This document shows positions 7,955 to 16,795 of a stretch of 64,000 bases of DNA, one piece after another (position 1 is the stretch's first letter; each line of letters starts with the position of its first letter). The translations under genes were made by a program, and so were the position numbers. The DNA comes from Trichocoleus sp. (GTDB taxonomy: Bacteria > Cyanobacteriota > Cyanobacteriia > Elainellales > Elainellaceae): NCBI GenBank assembly GCA_036702865.1, contig DATNQD010000059.1, positions 434,001 through 498,000 of the forward strand, in the 5' to 3' direction. Below the pieces are notes generated by a model. It was given only the letters and a program-made list of their open reading frames with translations. It did no database searches and was not told the origin of the DNA.

Positions 7955-10132
7955 TCACTGCTTGAGCGATTGCAGGATGCCTTTGACGATCGCGGCGGCA
8001 AGATAGCGCTGGAACTCGACATTTCCCAGGCTGAGCGGATCACCTGCTGCAATAGGGAAGCGCAATTCGAGATACACAACCGGGAGCGATAAATGGCTGA
8101 ATCGATCGAAATTGGCAGGTTTTACACCCTGATCAGGGAGATCGATTGATTGCAAAATAGCGGTATGAAGCGTTTGGGCGGCTCGTAAACTCAGCGGATC
8201 AGGACTGTGGTAGGCTGCAATTCCATTCGCTGTTGGCTGGGTAGATTGGGTTATGCCGAAATGCAAACTGACAAGCAAGTCTGCATTCGCTTGTGCTGCA
8301 ATGTTCGATCGCTGCTCTAAGTCGATCGTTTCATCTGGAATGCGCGTCAGCCTGACATCAATACTTTCTATTTCTAATGAAGCCGCGACTTGCTGCGCGA
8401 GGGTGCCAATCACATCTGTTTCAGGCGATCTATTGCTGCTTTGCTCTGAATCAATCACTACGATCGGCTGTGTCTGGTTATTCGCTGGCTCTGTCTCAAT
8501 TGCGGGCAATGCAGGCTGAATGAGATAGGCAGACTCGATCGGGCTAATCTGCCCCTGTAATGTCAGGGCTTGAGTGATCCAGACGGCAAGTTCTGCGCGG
8601 GTAACTGGCAACAGTGGATTGAGTCGATCAGGTTGAGCCAACCCAATCAACCGATGCTGAAGCGCGACTGCAATTGTTTGCGCCATCTGGCTTGGAATTT
8701 GAACCCGATCATCAAACACCTGGAGCAGCTCTAGCAATCCTCCCTGTAAGCCCAATCCTTGTACTAATGCTGCAATTGCGGCGATTCGCGAAACTGGCAT
8801 CTCCGGGCAAAACCGCTGATCCAAGAAGCCAGTCATAAAGCCCATTCGCACTGCCTGAGCGATCGAAGCGGCTGCCCAATGGTTGGCTGCAATATCCTGA
8901 AATTCCTGATTTGGAACGCGATCTGGTAACTGAAATGCCCGAACAATCAGTGTGGCAAACTGGGCACGCGAAACCCCTCGTTCTGGCTTAAATGTCCCAT
9001 CGATAAAGCTACCCATCACCCGGTTTGCTAAAACTGCCCGAATAAAAGGCAGTGCCCAATGCGCCACAACATCAGGTGGATCAGAATCCGGAGCAAAACT
9101 TGTATCCTGCGCTAATTTCTCTACGTCTTCCTTTTCTCTTGTCCTCCCCGCCTCTGTCCGACTCAGCATCCCAGACTGAATTGGCTCAATTCCCTCAAAC
9201 TCGATCGCCCCACTAACTCGCAAGGGATGCAGTTGATTCCCAACTGAGATACAGGGAACCGGGCTGAGGTGACGAACATCAAAAGCGCCATTTTCTTGAA
9301 ACAGGTTGCCTGCGGGAGACTGACGATCGCCCAAATCCAATCGGGCATTCGCAAAAACAGCAATTCCATCCCCCCGATTGTTGGCGATCCAGTTGTGGCG
9401 TAGCACCGGGTAAACCGAACCAGACAGGACAAGCCCCACCTTGTTTTCAATGACTTCATTATGGGCAATGAGCGGCGCAGCATAATCGCTCAAGGTGATG
9501 CCAAAACGGTTTTGCAGGAACAGATTGCGCTGGATCTCGCCTTTGGCATAGCGAGTCGAGGTGATGCCGCTGGCATGGTTCTGCTGAAAGCGACAGTTGA
9601 GAATCATTGGGCTGGCATTGCCACTGAGCAAGATTCCTTCCCGTCCACAACCAATTAACGTACAGTGCGCGATCGTCGCATTAGCGGCTTCAATCCAAAT
9701 TCCAGTACCCTTTTCGCTTGGGTTGGTAATGGTGATCCCGCGTAACTGTGCAGTTTCAGTCAGCAATAGGGTTGCCTGCTGCTGTCCAAAAGTGGGGCTG
9801 TCATAGGTGCCGCTCCCAACCACCTCTATCCCTTCTCCTCGACCTGTCACCTTGCCAATGACCAGACCATCAGCGGGAATGGCGATCGGAAAGACTTCAC
9901 CGCTCTCAGCATCGTATCGTCCGGGCTGGAGTCGAATGGTTGTCCTGGTTCCAGAACTGACTTGCTGAAGTGCATAGGTCAAGGTGCGGTAGGGCTGCGA
10001 GCGATCTCCCGCTCCGCGATCTTCACCGCCGATTGGGTCAACAAAATATTCTGAAACAGCCTGACTTTCTACCATAACAAGAGAGATTGAGTCTGTTGAA
10101 TTTGCCGAAACAGGGCTGATATACGATCGCAT
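7955..10132 (-). CDS. Beta-helix / SLH / amidase-like surface protein
   Basis: This 725-aa protein combines three modules. Residues about 27-310 are a DUF1565/right-handed parallel beta-helix (YFVDPIGGEDRGAGDRSQPYRTL, then repeated GI/N ladders). About 355-515 hold three S-layer-homology-like repeats (FKPERGVSRAQFATLIVRAF, FCPEMPVSRIAAIAAL, LNPLLPVTRAELAVWI). About 556-722 form an Amidase_3-type domain. In the amidase part the first zinc site, normally in DPGHGG, reads IDSEQSSN and no glutamate ligand is apparent, while His624 (LVSLHFG) and Glu689 (VVYLELRF) remain, so cell-wall hydrolase activity is doubtful. No signal peptide is visible from the first Met. SLH repeats suggest attachment to the envelope. 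Confidence 0.85.
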   Translation of the reverse strand: MRSYISPVSANSTDSISLVMVESQAVSEYFVDPIGGEDRGAGDRSQPYRTLTYALQQVSSGTRTTIRLQPGRYDAESGEVFPIAIPADGLVIGKVTGRGEGIEVVGSGTYDSPTFGQQQATLLLTETAQLRGITITNPSEKGTGIWIEAANATIAHCTLIGCGREGILLSGNASPMILNCRFQQNHASGITSTRYAKGEIQRNLFLQNRFGITLSDYAAPLIAHNEVIENKVGLVLSGSVYPVLRHNWIANNRGDGIAVFANARLDLGDRQSPAGNLFQENGAFDVRHLSPVPCISVGNQLHPLRVSGAIEFEGIEPIQSGMLSRTEAGRTREKEDVEKLAQDTSFAPDSDPPDVVAHWALPFIRAVLANRVMGSFIDGTFKPERGVSRAQFATLIVRAFQLPDRVPNQEFQDIAANHWAAASIAQAVRMGFMTGFLDQRFCPEMPVSRIAAIAALVQGLGLQGGLLELLQVFDDRVQIPSQMAQTIAVALQHRLIGLAQPDRLNPLLPVTRAELAVWITQALTLQGQISPIESAYLIQPALPAIETEPANNQTQPIVVIDSEQSSNRSPETDVIGTLAQQVAASLEIESIDVRLTRIPDETIDLEQRSNIAAQANADLLVSLHFGITQSTQPTANGIAAYHSPDPLSLRAAQTLHTAILQSIDLPDQGVKPANFDRFSHLSLPVVYLELRFPIAAGDPLSLGNVEFQRYLAAAIVKGILQSLKQ

Positions 10133-10387
10133 ATCTTCAGCGAATCGGCAGAACAGATGCCAAGGTATTTTTTCAGATGGGTTGCTCTAAGGTCTGCCCC
10201 ACTGTACTGCTCGATTTCACCCTCTTGATTGATTTTTCCTCGATCGCATTGCAGAAGCTAGATCTGTAGGTATGATTGAGCCAGAGCAATTGCTAGTAGA
10301 ACATAAGAGCATTGTGAGCTGGAAATCGATCGAGTCAATGTCTAAGCAAGAAAGACAGTAACCAGAACGACGGCTAATGGAGCAGGT

Positions 10388-10768
10388 ATGGTAACGGTTG
10401 TTGTAATTCTAAATCTGCTAATTGCGTCGCTGTGTTTGTATGTTGCTTGGCAAATGTGGCATCTGCGACGAGTTTTAGTAAAGGCAACGAATGCGCTCAT
10501 TGCAGCCGAGCAGAGCACTCACCAAGTTCTCAGTAGTGCACCCCGATTTGTGCTCAAGGGACAAGGCGGCGTAGCTCGAATGCGGCATCAATATCGGCAA
10601 GCTGCCCTACAGCTACAAAAGGCACAGCAAATTCTAGCACTTCTCGGTTTAGGGCAGTTTGTTTGGAAACGGTACGGGCATGTGGTTTCGCCATCGAGTA
10701 GCAGTCGCGCTCAGGTCATTCGCAAGTCTTCTCGCCAATCCAGCAAGCCCTTATCGAAAATATTTTAG
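10388..10768 (+). CDS. Conserved single-TM membrane protein
   Basis: The 126-aa protein starts with one hydrophobic helix (MVTVVVILNLLIASLCLYVA) and continues as a basic, glutamine-rich helical region likely to form a coiled coil (QYRQAALQLQKAQQILALL). The tail is rich in Ser, Arg and Lys. It should be anchored in the membrane with a cytoplasmic coiled-coil domain. It is the first of three same-strand genes for small membrane-anchored helical proteins (this one, YtxH, DUF948), so a shared structural or envelope-stress role is plausible. That role is inference; no enzyme motif is seen. Confidence 0.75.
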   Translation: MVTVVVILNLLIASLCLYVAWQMWHLRRVLVKATNALIAAEQSTHQVLSSAPRFVLKGQGGVARMRHQYRQAALQLQKAQQILALLGLGQFVWKRYGHVVSPSSSSRAQVIRKSSRQSSKPLSKIF

Positions 10769-10829
10769 CCTCCAGCACCTACTCCGTTGGGCAGGAAATT
10801 TTTTACTCTAGAGTGTAGAAGCTCCTAGG

Positions 10830-11225
10830 TTGGGAATTTCGTTCAGTATGAAGGATGATACACAAATGACAGAGAATCGTTCTGGAGGATCGGGTTTATT
10901 TATTGGTGGCTTACTCGTTGGGGCAGTCGTTGGAGTTGTTACGGGTGTTCTGGCTACACCTCGATCGGGACGAGAAACAAGGCAGTTTTTGAGAAAGTCT
11001 GCAGATGCACTCCCTGAACTGGCAGAAGACCTGTCTACCAGCGTCCAACTGCAAGCCGATCGGCTCTCTGAGTCAGCATTGCGGAACTGGGACGGAACAC
11101 TGCATCGTCTCCGTGAAGCAATTACGGCTGGGCTTGAGGCGAGCCAACGAGAAAGACAGTTGGTTGAGAAAACAGAACCTCGATCAACGCCTGAACCTCG
11201 TTCTTCTGTCCGTGACTCAGCATGA
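10830..11225 (+). CDS. YtxH domain protein
   Basis: This 131-aa protein has the YtxH signature: a glycine-rich single membrane helix (SGLFIGGLLVGAVVGVVTGVLATPRSGRET in the full text at about residues 21-50) followed by an amphipathic helical tail. YtxH-family proteins are small membrane-anchored proteins linked to stress or to gas-vesicle clusters elsewhere; their biochemical role is not settled. The true start may be the third in-frame Met (MTENRSGGSG, at 10866), which would bring the membrane helix nearer the N-terminus. It lies 15 bp upstream of the DUF948 gene and is probably cotranscribed with it. Confidence 0.8.
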   Translation: MGISFSMKDDTQMTENRSGGSGLFIGGLLVGAVVGVVTGVLATPRSGRETRQFLRKSADALPELAEDLSTSVQLQADRLSESALRNWDGTLHRLREAITAGLEASQRERQLVEKTEPRSTPEPRSSVRDSA

Positions 11226-11240
11226 TTGTAGAGAAATCGC

Positions 11241-11876
11241 GTGGTTGACCCTCTGTTTTGGCTAGGACTATCAATTCTGTTGGTTGCCGTTAGTTTGACG
11301 GCAGTACTCATGGCTGCGCTTCCAGCATTTCGAGAACTGGCGCGGGCATCTCGCAGCGCTGAAAAACTATTTGACACGCTGAATCGAGAACTGCCGCCTA
11401 CTCTGGAAGCCATCCGCCTCACCAGTATGGAAATTACAGAGCTAACAGATGACATCACACCGGGAGTTCAAAACACAGGGCGGGTGACGCAGCAGGTCGA
11501 TCAAAGCATCAGCAGCGTCAAGACTCAGGCGAAACAAGCACAAGTTACAACAAAAAGCGTATTTGCCGGCATAAAAGCTGCTTGGAGAACGTTCAACTAT
11601 CCTGAAAGCCGATCGCGCTCTAACGCTAAATTTGGAGATGCGATCGAGCAACTTCCTGCCAGCGATTTGTCTGCATTTGAGCCAGAAGCAGAGGTGGAAA
11701 GCGAGTTAGATGACCTAGCGATCGACACTGCTTTGATTGATGATCCTTATCTTGAGAGTAAGCAATTCGAGAGTGAGGCATCCTATCAGCCAAACCCACT
11801 TTCTCCCTCTCAAACTCCACGTCGGCAACTTCCACCCAATCCAGACGAAATTCAGCGAATTGAGCAACAGCGATAA
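11241..11876 (+). CDS. DUF948 domain membrane protein
   Basis: The 211-aa protein starts at GTG 11241 and opens with a membrane helix (PLFWLGLSILLVAVSLTAVLMAALP). A coiled-coil region of the DUF948 type follows, with heptad-like LTSMEITELTDDITPGVQNT and VTQQVDQSISSVKTQ. The C-terminal 80 residues are acidic and low-complexity, probably disordered. DUF948 proteins resemble the cytoplasmic coiled coil of chemoreceptors in periodicity, but their function is unknown. The start is 15 bp after the YtxH stop, so the two genes form an operon. It converges on the UbiB-family kinase gene. Confidence 0.8.
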   Translation: MVDPLFWLGLSILLVAVSLTAVLMAALPAFRELARASRSAEKLFDTLNRELPPTLEAIRLTSMEITELTDDITPGVQNTGRVTQQVDQSISSVKTQAKQAQVTTKSVFAGIKAAWRTFNYPESRSRSNAKFGDAIEQLPASDLSAFEPEAEVESELDDLAIDTALIDDPYLESKQFESEASYQPNPLSPSQTPRRQLPPNPDEIQRIEQQR

Positions 11877-12119
11877 ACGCGCGATCGAGAAATTTACGCT
11901 GCTAGCGTTACCGATTGCAGAATCTCACCTCATTACTTCAAAGAATTGGGGAGAGGGGCGTATAACAGCAGGTGTGATTGATTGCAGTTACGCTTGATGA
12001 TCGTTTCAGGTGAATGCGTTAACTGCGTTAACAAAGAGGCAGGATAAACCTTGCCCTATCTCTCCCTTTGCCTCTTACCACTGCTGAACCAGTACAACCC
12101 CTGCCCCTAACCTCTGCAA

Positions 12120-14120
12120 CTATCGCTTTGTGACTACAGGAAGCGCTCGATCGCTCACAACAATAGGAGCACCACCATTACTGTTTCCTTCGGGTTTAGC
12201 TTCCTTTAGCAAGACTTCTCGAATCAAGCGAGCTGCAATGCGCTGACCCAGTCCGCCGATAATTTCTTGACCCATCTGCCGCACCTCCGATTTTGCTAGA
12301 AGTCTAGGGACGATTGGCAGGAGTTGAGTGGGTTCAAATCCAGGTGTATCGCGCAGCAGTTCCACGACGCGCAAAATATGCTCCATGTCATTGGACATTT
12401 GCGGCTTGGCAGGTGGCTGATCTCCGTTTAAGCCAATCCACGATCGCAGACTGTATTTCGCTTGATCGAGTGCCGTTTGCCCTAATGTGTCTACCCCTTT
12501 CACCACCTCTTGCACCAAAAACTCGCGGATAAACTCGCCTCGCTCCGAGAAGACAAACTCCACGGTTTGATCAACCACATGATTGATGTCATAGTCCTGG
12601 CTGTTTCGCGCATTCCACAACAGGTTTTCCAGACGGTTCCAGCGGAAACTACCATCCTTAAACAGCAGATCTTGAAGGGATTTCCGCAGTTGCGGAGCCG
12701 GATCGGTTAGTAGCCGCTTGGCAATGTAAGGATATGCCTTACTCAAAACCTTAAAGTTTGGATCAACACTAATGGCAATGCCTTCTAACGTCACGAGCGA
12801 TCGGATGATCAGGGCATAGTAAGCTGGGACTCGGAACGGATACTCATACATGACGCGAGAAAGATCGTCTGTAATGCTCTTAAAATTCAGTTCCGCGACG
12901 CTTGCCCCCAGTGCATTCCCAAATACGCCACCCAACGCTGGAACGATCGGTGTGAGATCGGTATCGGGCGTTAAAAACTCCAAATTCACATAGTCTTGCG
13001 CTAAGCCCTCAAAATCGCGGTTGACCATATGAACAACGGCTTCAATCAGCCCATATCGCTGGTAAGGCTTAATCTCGCTCATCATGCCAAAGTCGAGATA
13101 CGCAAGTTTTCCGTCTGGGGTTGCCAGCAGGTTACCAGGGTGAGGGTCAGCATGAAAGAAGCCATGTTCCAGCAATTGCCGTAGCGAACACTGGACACCT
13201 ACATCAACGAGATAGCTGGCATCAATGCCCTGAGCCCGAATTTCTTGCAGCTGAGTCAACTTTGTTCCAGTAATCCACTCCATGGTTAACACGCGTCGCT
13301 GCGTGTATTGCCAATAAATCCGAGGCACATAGATATCTGGCAAATGTCCATAGAGTTGTGCGAAGCGTTCAGCATTCCGTCCTTCTTGGGTATAGTCCAT
13401 CTCCTCGAAGATGCGTGCCCCAAACTCATCCATAATACTGACCAGATCGCTCCGCACCCGCTTGACATTTTTGTTTATCCACATCGCAAGCTGTCGCAGG
13501 ATGTGAAGATCAAGGGTAATTAGCTGAGCTAGACCGGGACGCTGCACCTTAACCGCAACCGTTTCGCCGCTCTTGAGCTTTCCTTTGTAAACCTGTCCCA
13601 GCGATGCTGCTGCTAATGGCTTTGCAGAGAGTTCGGCGTAGACATTTTCCGGTCGATCGCCCAATTCTTCCTCAATAAACTGAAAGGCAATCTCATTCGG
13701 AAATGCTGGCAGCTGATCTTGAAGCTGCGATAGTTCTTCCAGATAAATCGGCGGAACCAAGTCAGGACGAGTCGAGAGTGCTTGCCCCACTTTGATATAC
13801 GCCGGACCCAGCCTCGTCAAAATATCTTTGAGCTGTGCGGCTCGCCGCGGCTGATTTCCCTCTACCTGTCCGGTTTGCCGATCCCACATTAAAGCTGCGA
13901 CGAAGACAAAGAATGACCAAAAAATCTTCAGCAGCCGTCCCCAAACCGTAAAGAAGCGATAGCGATAGGCTTTGGCGATCGCCTCTGGGTTGTATCGCAG
14001 CGCCTCAGTTTCGTTTGTCTGGACAGACTTGAGATGTTCATGAGGTGTGGGATGGGGTTCGCTTTCCACGACTGTTCCTTGAATTAGGTTTTCGTCATGG
14101 GCGGAAGGAAGGGTTTGCAT
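12120..14120 (-). CDS. ABC1/UbiB family atypical kinase
   Basis: The 666-aa protein carries all the diagnostic ABC1-kinase elements: the KxGQ motif (K110-VGQ), the alanine-rich loop (AAAS, about 170-173) that replaces the glycine-rich loop, the VAVKVQRP lysine strand (Lys191), HADPHPGN (323-330) and the DFG Asp343. Family members are atypical kinases or ATPases that support quinone and prenyl-lipid metabolism; in cyanobacteria several paralogues exist and their substrates are poorly known. The C-terminal 200 residues are family-typical helices. A hydrophobic segment near residues 66-79 could associate with membranes. The gene is flanked by convergent and divergent neighbours and appears monocistronic. 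Confidence 0.93.
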   Translation of the reverse strand: MQTLPSAHDENLIQGTVVESEPHPTPHEHLKSVQTNETEALRYNPEAIAKAYRYRFFTVWGRLLKIFWSFFVFVAALMWDRQTGQVEGNQPRRAAQLKDILTRLGPAYIKVGQALSTRPDLVPPIYLEELSQLQDQLPAFPNEIAFQFIEEELGDRPENVYAELSAKPLAAASLGQVYKGKLKSGETVAVKVQRPGLAQLITLDLHILRQLAMWINKNVKRVRSDLVSIMDEFGARIFEEMDYTQEGRNAERFAQLYGHLPDIYVPRIYWQYTQRRVLTMEWITGTKLTQLQEIRAQGIDASYLVDVGVQCSLRQLLEHGFFHADPHPGNLLATPDGKLAYLDFGMMSEIKPYQRYGLIEAVVHMVNRDFEGLAQDYVNLEFLTPDTDLTPIVPALGGVFGNALGASVAELNFKSITDDLSRVMYEYPFRVPAYYALIIRSLVTLEGIAISVDPNFKVLSKAYPYIAKRLLTDPAPQLRKSLQDLLFKDGSFRWNRLENLLWNARNSQDYDINHVVDQTVEFVFSERGEFIREFLVQEVVKGVDTLGQTALDQAKYSLRSWIGLNGDQPPAKPQMSNDMEHILRVVELLRDTPGFEPTQLLPIVPRLLAKSEVRQMGQEIIGGLGQRIAARLIREVLLKEAKPEGNSNGGAPIVVSDRALPVVTKR

Positions 14121-14567
14121 TTCGGTGGCTGAGGTATTGAGTAAGTTGAGCCTAACAAGAGCAGAACGGTGGGGCGTCCATCAAGCGGGCGACTTTTATT
14201 CACCCGAAAGCAGACTCTTATGTAAAGCATTGTAACCTTATGTTTCAAAAGGTAGAGCCAAGCGATCGGCAATAGGGGCAAAGAACAGGGGTAAGGAACA
14301 GAGGCAGTTTTTTCAAGGGTGTTAAATTCAGTTGCTCATGGTGCTATGGACTGGCGGTTTCAAGCATTGCTCAGCAATGGAGCGAAGGGCAATGTAGAGA
14401 AGTGCAAACCGACAGATGACAGATTCTCAGGATGAGGATAAGTTCTTAGAAGGAGAGTAATGCAGATGTTCTCCTTGAGGCATCCGTGACTCTGCTCCTC
14501 CCACTAAACTAGGAGTGGGGTTGTTAAAACCCCTTTGTTCTTTCCAGGTCAAACTTATCGTTGATCT
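14121..14567. other. Intergenic region with two adjacent hairpins before recN
   Basis: About 450 bases between divergent genes have no convincing gene. Near the right end lie two small hairpins: CCCACT/AGTGGG (about 14498-14517) and GGGGTT/AACCCC (about 14517-14533). The two sit directly upstream of the recN start. The preceding 150 bases have a purine-rich, structured look that reminds me of the non-coding ends of IS200/IS605 elements, but no transposase remnant is readable. Promoters for UbiB and recN should be here. Confidence 0.35.
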
Positions 14568-16430
14568 ATGCTGATCTCCCTCCAGATTGAAAACTTCGCC
14601 CTGGTTGACCAGTTAGACCTGGAGTTTGGGGCAGGACTAAATGTCCTTACCGGGGAAACCGGAGCCGGAAAGTCTATTATTCTCGATGCCCTCGATGCTG
14701 CATTGGGGGGTAAGATGACTAGCCGCGCTATTCGCACCGGAGCTGAACGTGCCGTCATTGAAGCGACTTTTGACCTTGATCCAGCCCTCATTACCTGGTT
14801 GGCGGAGCAGCAAATCGAGCTTGTCGATGACATGACCCTGGTTTGTAGCCGGGAGCTTGTGGCAAATCGCAGCAATGTTCGTAGTCGCTCCAGAGTCAAT
14901 GGAGTACTAGTCAACAAACAGCAGATGGAGTCTTTGCGCGATCGACTCCTCGAAATTACGGCTCAGGGTCAGACGATGCAGCTGGGGCAATCGAACCTTC
15001 AGCGCGAATGGCTGGACGGTTTTGGGGGCGTGGCTCTGCTTCAACAGCGCGAAAAAGTGGCGTCCATTTACACTGCAACCCAGCAAGCGCTGCAAGTTCT
15101 CGAAAAACGTCGCCAGTTTGAACAGCAGCGGCTACAGCAGCTTGATTTGTTTGAATATCAGGCGAAAGAACTAAGAGCTGCCAACCTCAGCGACCCTGAT
15201 GAGCTGACCAAGTTAGAACAAGAGCGCCAGCGACTCAGCCATGCCGTTGAACTGCAGCAGCAGAGCTATCAGGTGTATCAAGCCCTCTATCAAAACGATC
15301 GTGGCTCAGAAGCCTGTGCGGATTTGTTGGGTCAGGCAGAAACGACTTTGACAGAAATGCTCCGCTATGATGAGCAACTTCAGCCCATTCTAGACATGGT
15401 TTTGGAGGCTCTGGCACAGGTGGAGGAAGCCGGACGGCAGATCAACACTTACGGTGAGAGCCTGGAAACTGACCCAGAACGGCTGGAAACGGTCGAGGAA
15501 AGAATTGTTCAATTGAAGCAAATTTGCCGCAAATATGGCCCGACCTTAGCAGAGGTTATTGCCCACGGTGAAAGCGTTCAGCGACAGCTTGAGGAAATGA
15601 GCGGCGGTGCTCAATCCGTTGAAGAATTGGAACAGCTTTATCAGGAACGATTAGCGAATCTGACCCAAGCCTGCGCCAAGCTGACCGACCTCCGGCAAAA
15701 AACGGCTCAAGAACTGGAGGCGCTGCTGCTCCGCGAACTCAGACCCCTGGCAATGGACAAGGTGCAGTTTAAAGTTGGCATTACTCCCGGTTCTCCAAGT
15801 GCAACCGGAGCCGATCGCATCTCGTTTTTGTTTAGCCCGAACCCCGGTGAGCCACTCCAACCTCTAACGGAAATTGCCTCTGGGGGTGAAATGAGCCGTT
15901 TTTTGCTGGCTCTGAAAGCCTGCTTTACGCAGATAGACTCTGTAGGCACAATGGTTTTCGACGAAATTGATGTTGGAGTCTCAGGGCGGGTAGCTCAGGC
16001 AATCGCTGAAAAATTGCATCAACTGGGGCAGCGCCATCAAGTTTTGTGCGTCACGCACCAGGCGATCGTCGCAGCGATGGCAGACGAGCACTACCGAGTT
16101 GCTAAGGAAGTGATTGACCCTGCTGGAGCGACTGCATCCACTAAACGGAAGCGCGGCAAGGCAAAGGTGGCAGAAGTTCCTGAGGTCAATGGCTCTGCTG
16201 ACGCCACAGACGAAATCCGTACTGTCGTTCGGGTAATTCCGTTGAATGAACAGCAGCGGCGCGAAGAACTGGCTCAACTTGCAGGTGGTAAGTCTGATCA
16301 GGAAGCAATTGCCTTTGCAGATTCTCTGCTGACCCAGGCGGCTAATGCTCGCTTGTCCTACCAGCCTAAAACACCGACTAAAACAGCTGCCAAATCATCT
16401 CCCAGAGCAAAAACTACCCGATCGCGCTAA
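14568..16430 (+). CDS. recN: DNA repair protein RecN
   Basis: The 620-aa SMC-like ATPase acts early in double-strand break repair. It has the N-terminal MLISLQIENFALVDQLDLEF strand, the Walker A LTGETGAGKSIILDALDAAL (about residues 27-46), long central coiled coils (about 150-390), the signature EIASGGEMSRFLLALK and the Walker B VFDEIDVGVSGRVA, then the LCVTHQAIVAAMADEHYRV H-loop region. Between the H-loop and the C-terminus there is a basic, low-complexity insert (about 525-550) absent from short bacterial RecN, so the protein is somewhat long. I see no clear LexA box upstream. It appears monocistronic. Confidence 0.96.
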   Translation: MLISLQIENFALVDQLDLEFGAGLNVLTGETGAGKSIILDALDAALGGKMTSRAIRTGAERAVIEATFDLDPALITWLAEQQIELVDDMTLVCSRELVANRSNVRSRSRVNGVLVNKQQMESLRDRLLEITAQGQTMQLGQSNLQREWLDGFGGVALLQQREKVASIYTATQQALQVLEKRRQFEQQRLQQLDLFEYQAKELRAANLSDPDELTKLEQERQRLSHAVELQQQSYQVYQALYQNDRGSEACADLLGQAETTLTEMLRYDEQLQPILDMVLEALAQVEEAGRQINTYGESLETDPERLETVEERIVQLKQICRKYGPTLAEVIAHGESVQRQLEEMSGGAQSVEELEQLYQERLANLTQACAKLTDLRQKTAQELEALLLRELRPLAMDKVQFKVGITPGSPSATGADRISFLFSPNPGEPLQPLTEIASGGEMSRFLLALKACFTQIDSVGTMVFDEIDVGVSGRVAQAIAEKLHQLGQRHQVLCVTHQAIVAAMADEHYRVAKEVIDPAGATASTKRKRGKAKVAEVPEVNGSADATDEIRTVVRVIPLNEQQRREELAQLAGGKSDQEAIAFADSLLTQAANARLSYQPKTPTKTAAKSSPRAKTTRSR

Positions 16431-16795
16431 GCCATAGAACTAGCCGTCTTCTTAATTCTTAGCCTTCCTCAAGCTCCGAAAACGGGATAATGAGGGTAGT
16501 GTTTGCAAAATTGCTAATCTTGAATCCCTTATGGCGGAGGCAGGTCAGGACAAGGCGATCGGGTAAAATGCCGAGAAGATGCCGAGTTTGTTTTGTAACT
16601 CTCTCTTTCACCTGCCATCAAAATAAGGATTGCCATCAAAATAAGGATGCTTCGCTCACAGACTACTTGCCTAAATGGACTCAAGTAACGTAGCCTACAA
16701 CATGATCCTGTCAGGACTGCTGCAAAGCTGACAAAACTGTAGACGAAGTAATGTCAATCTTAAAGTTCTAGTTATTGCGGTCTCACGGTGAAATT
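16431..16795. other. Leader region of gltA with an 18-bp tandem duplication
   Basis: These 365 bases separate recN from gltA. They contain a perfect two-copy direct repeat of TGCCATCAAAATAAGGAT at 16613-16630 and 16631-16648. No gene is convincing here. The gltA promoter must lie in this stretch. Confidence 0.5.
16613..16648. repeat. Perfect 18-bp tandem duplication
   Basis: TGCCATCAAAATAAGGAT occurs twice head to tail with no mismatch, at 16613-16630 and 16631-16648, about 150 bp before the gltA start. It may be a slippage product or a duplicated regulatory site. Confidence 0.9.

Noticed and set aside
16490-16693. 67-codon frame upstream of gltA
   Set aside because: It includes the 18-bp tandem duplication read as protein (repeated HQNKD) and has no family features.
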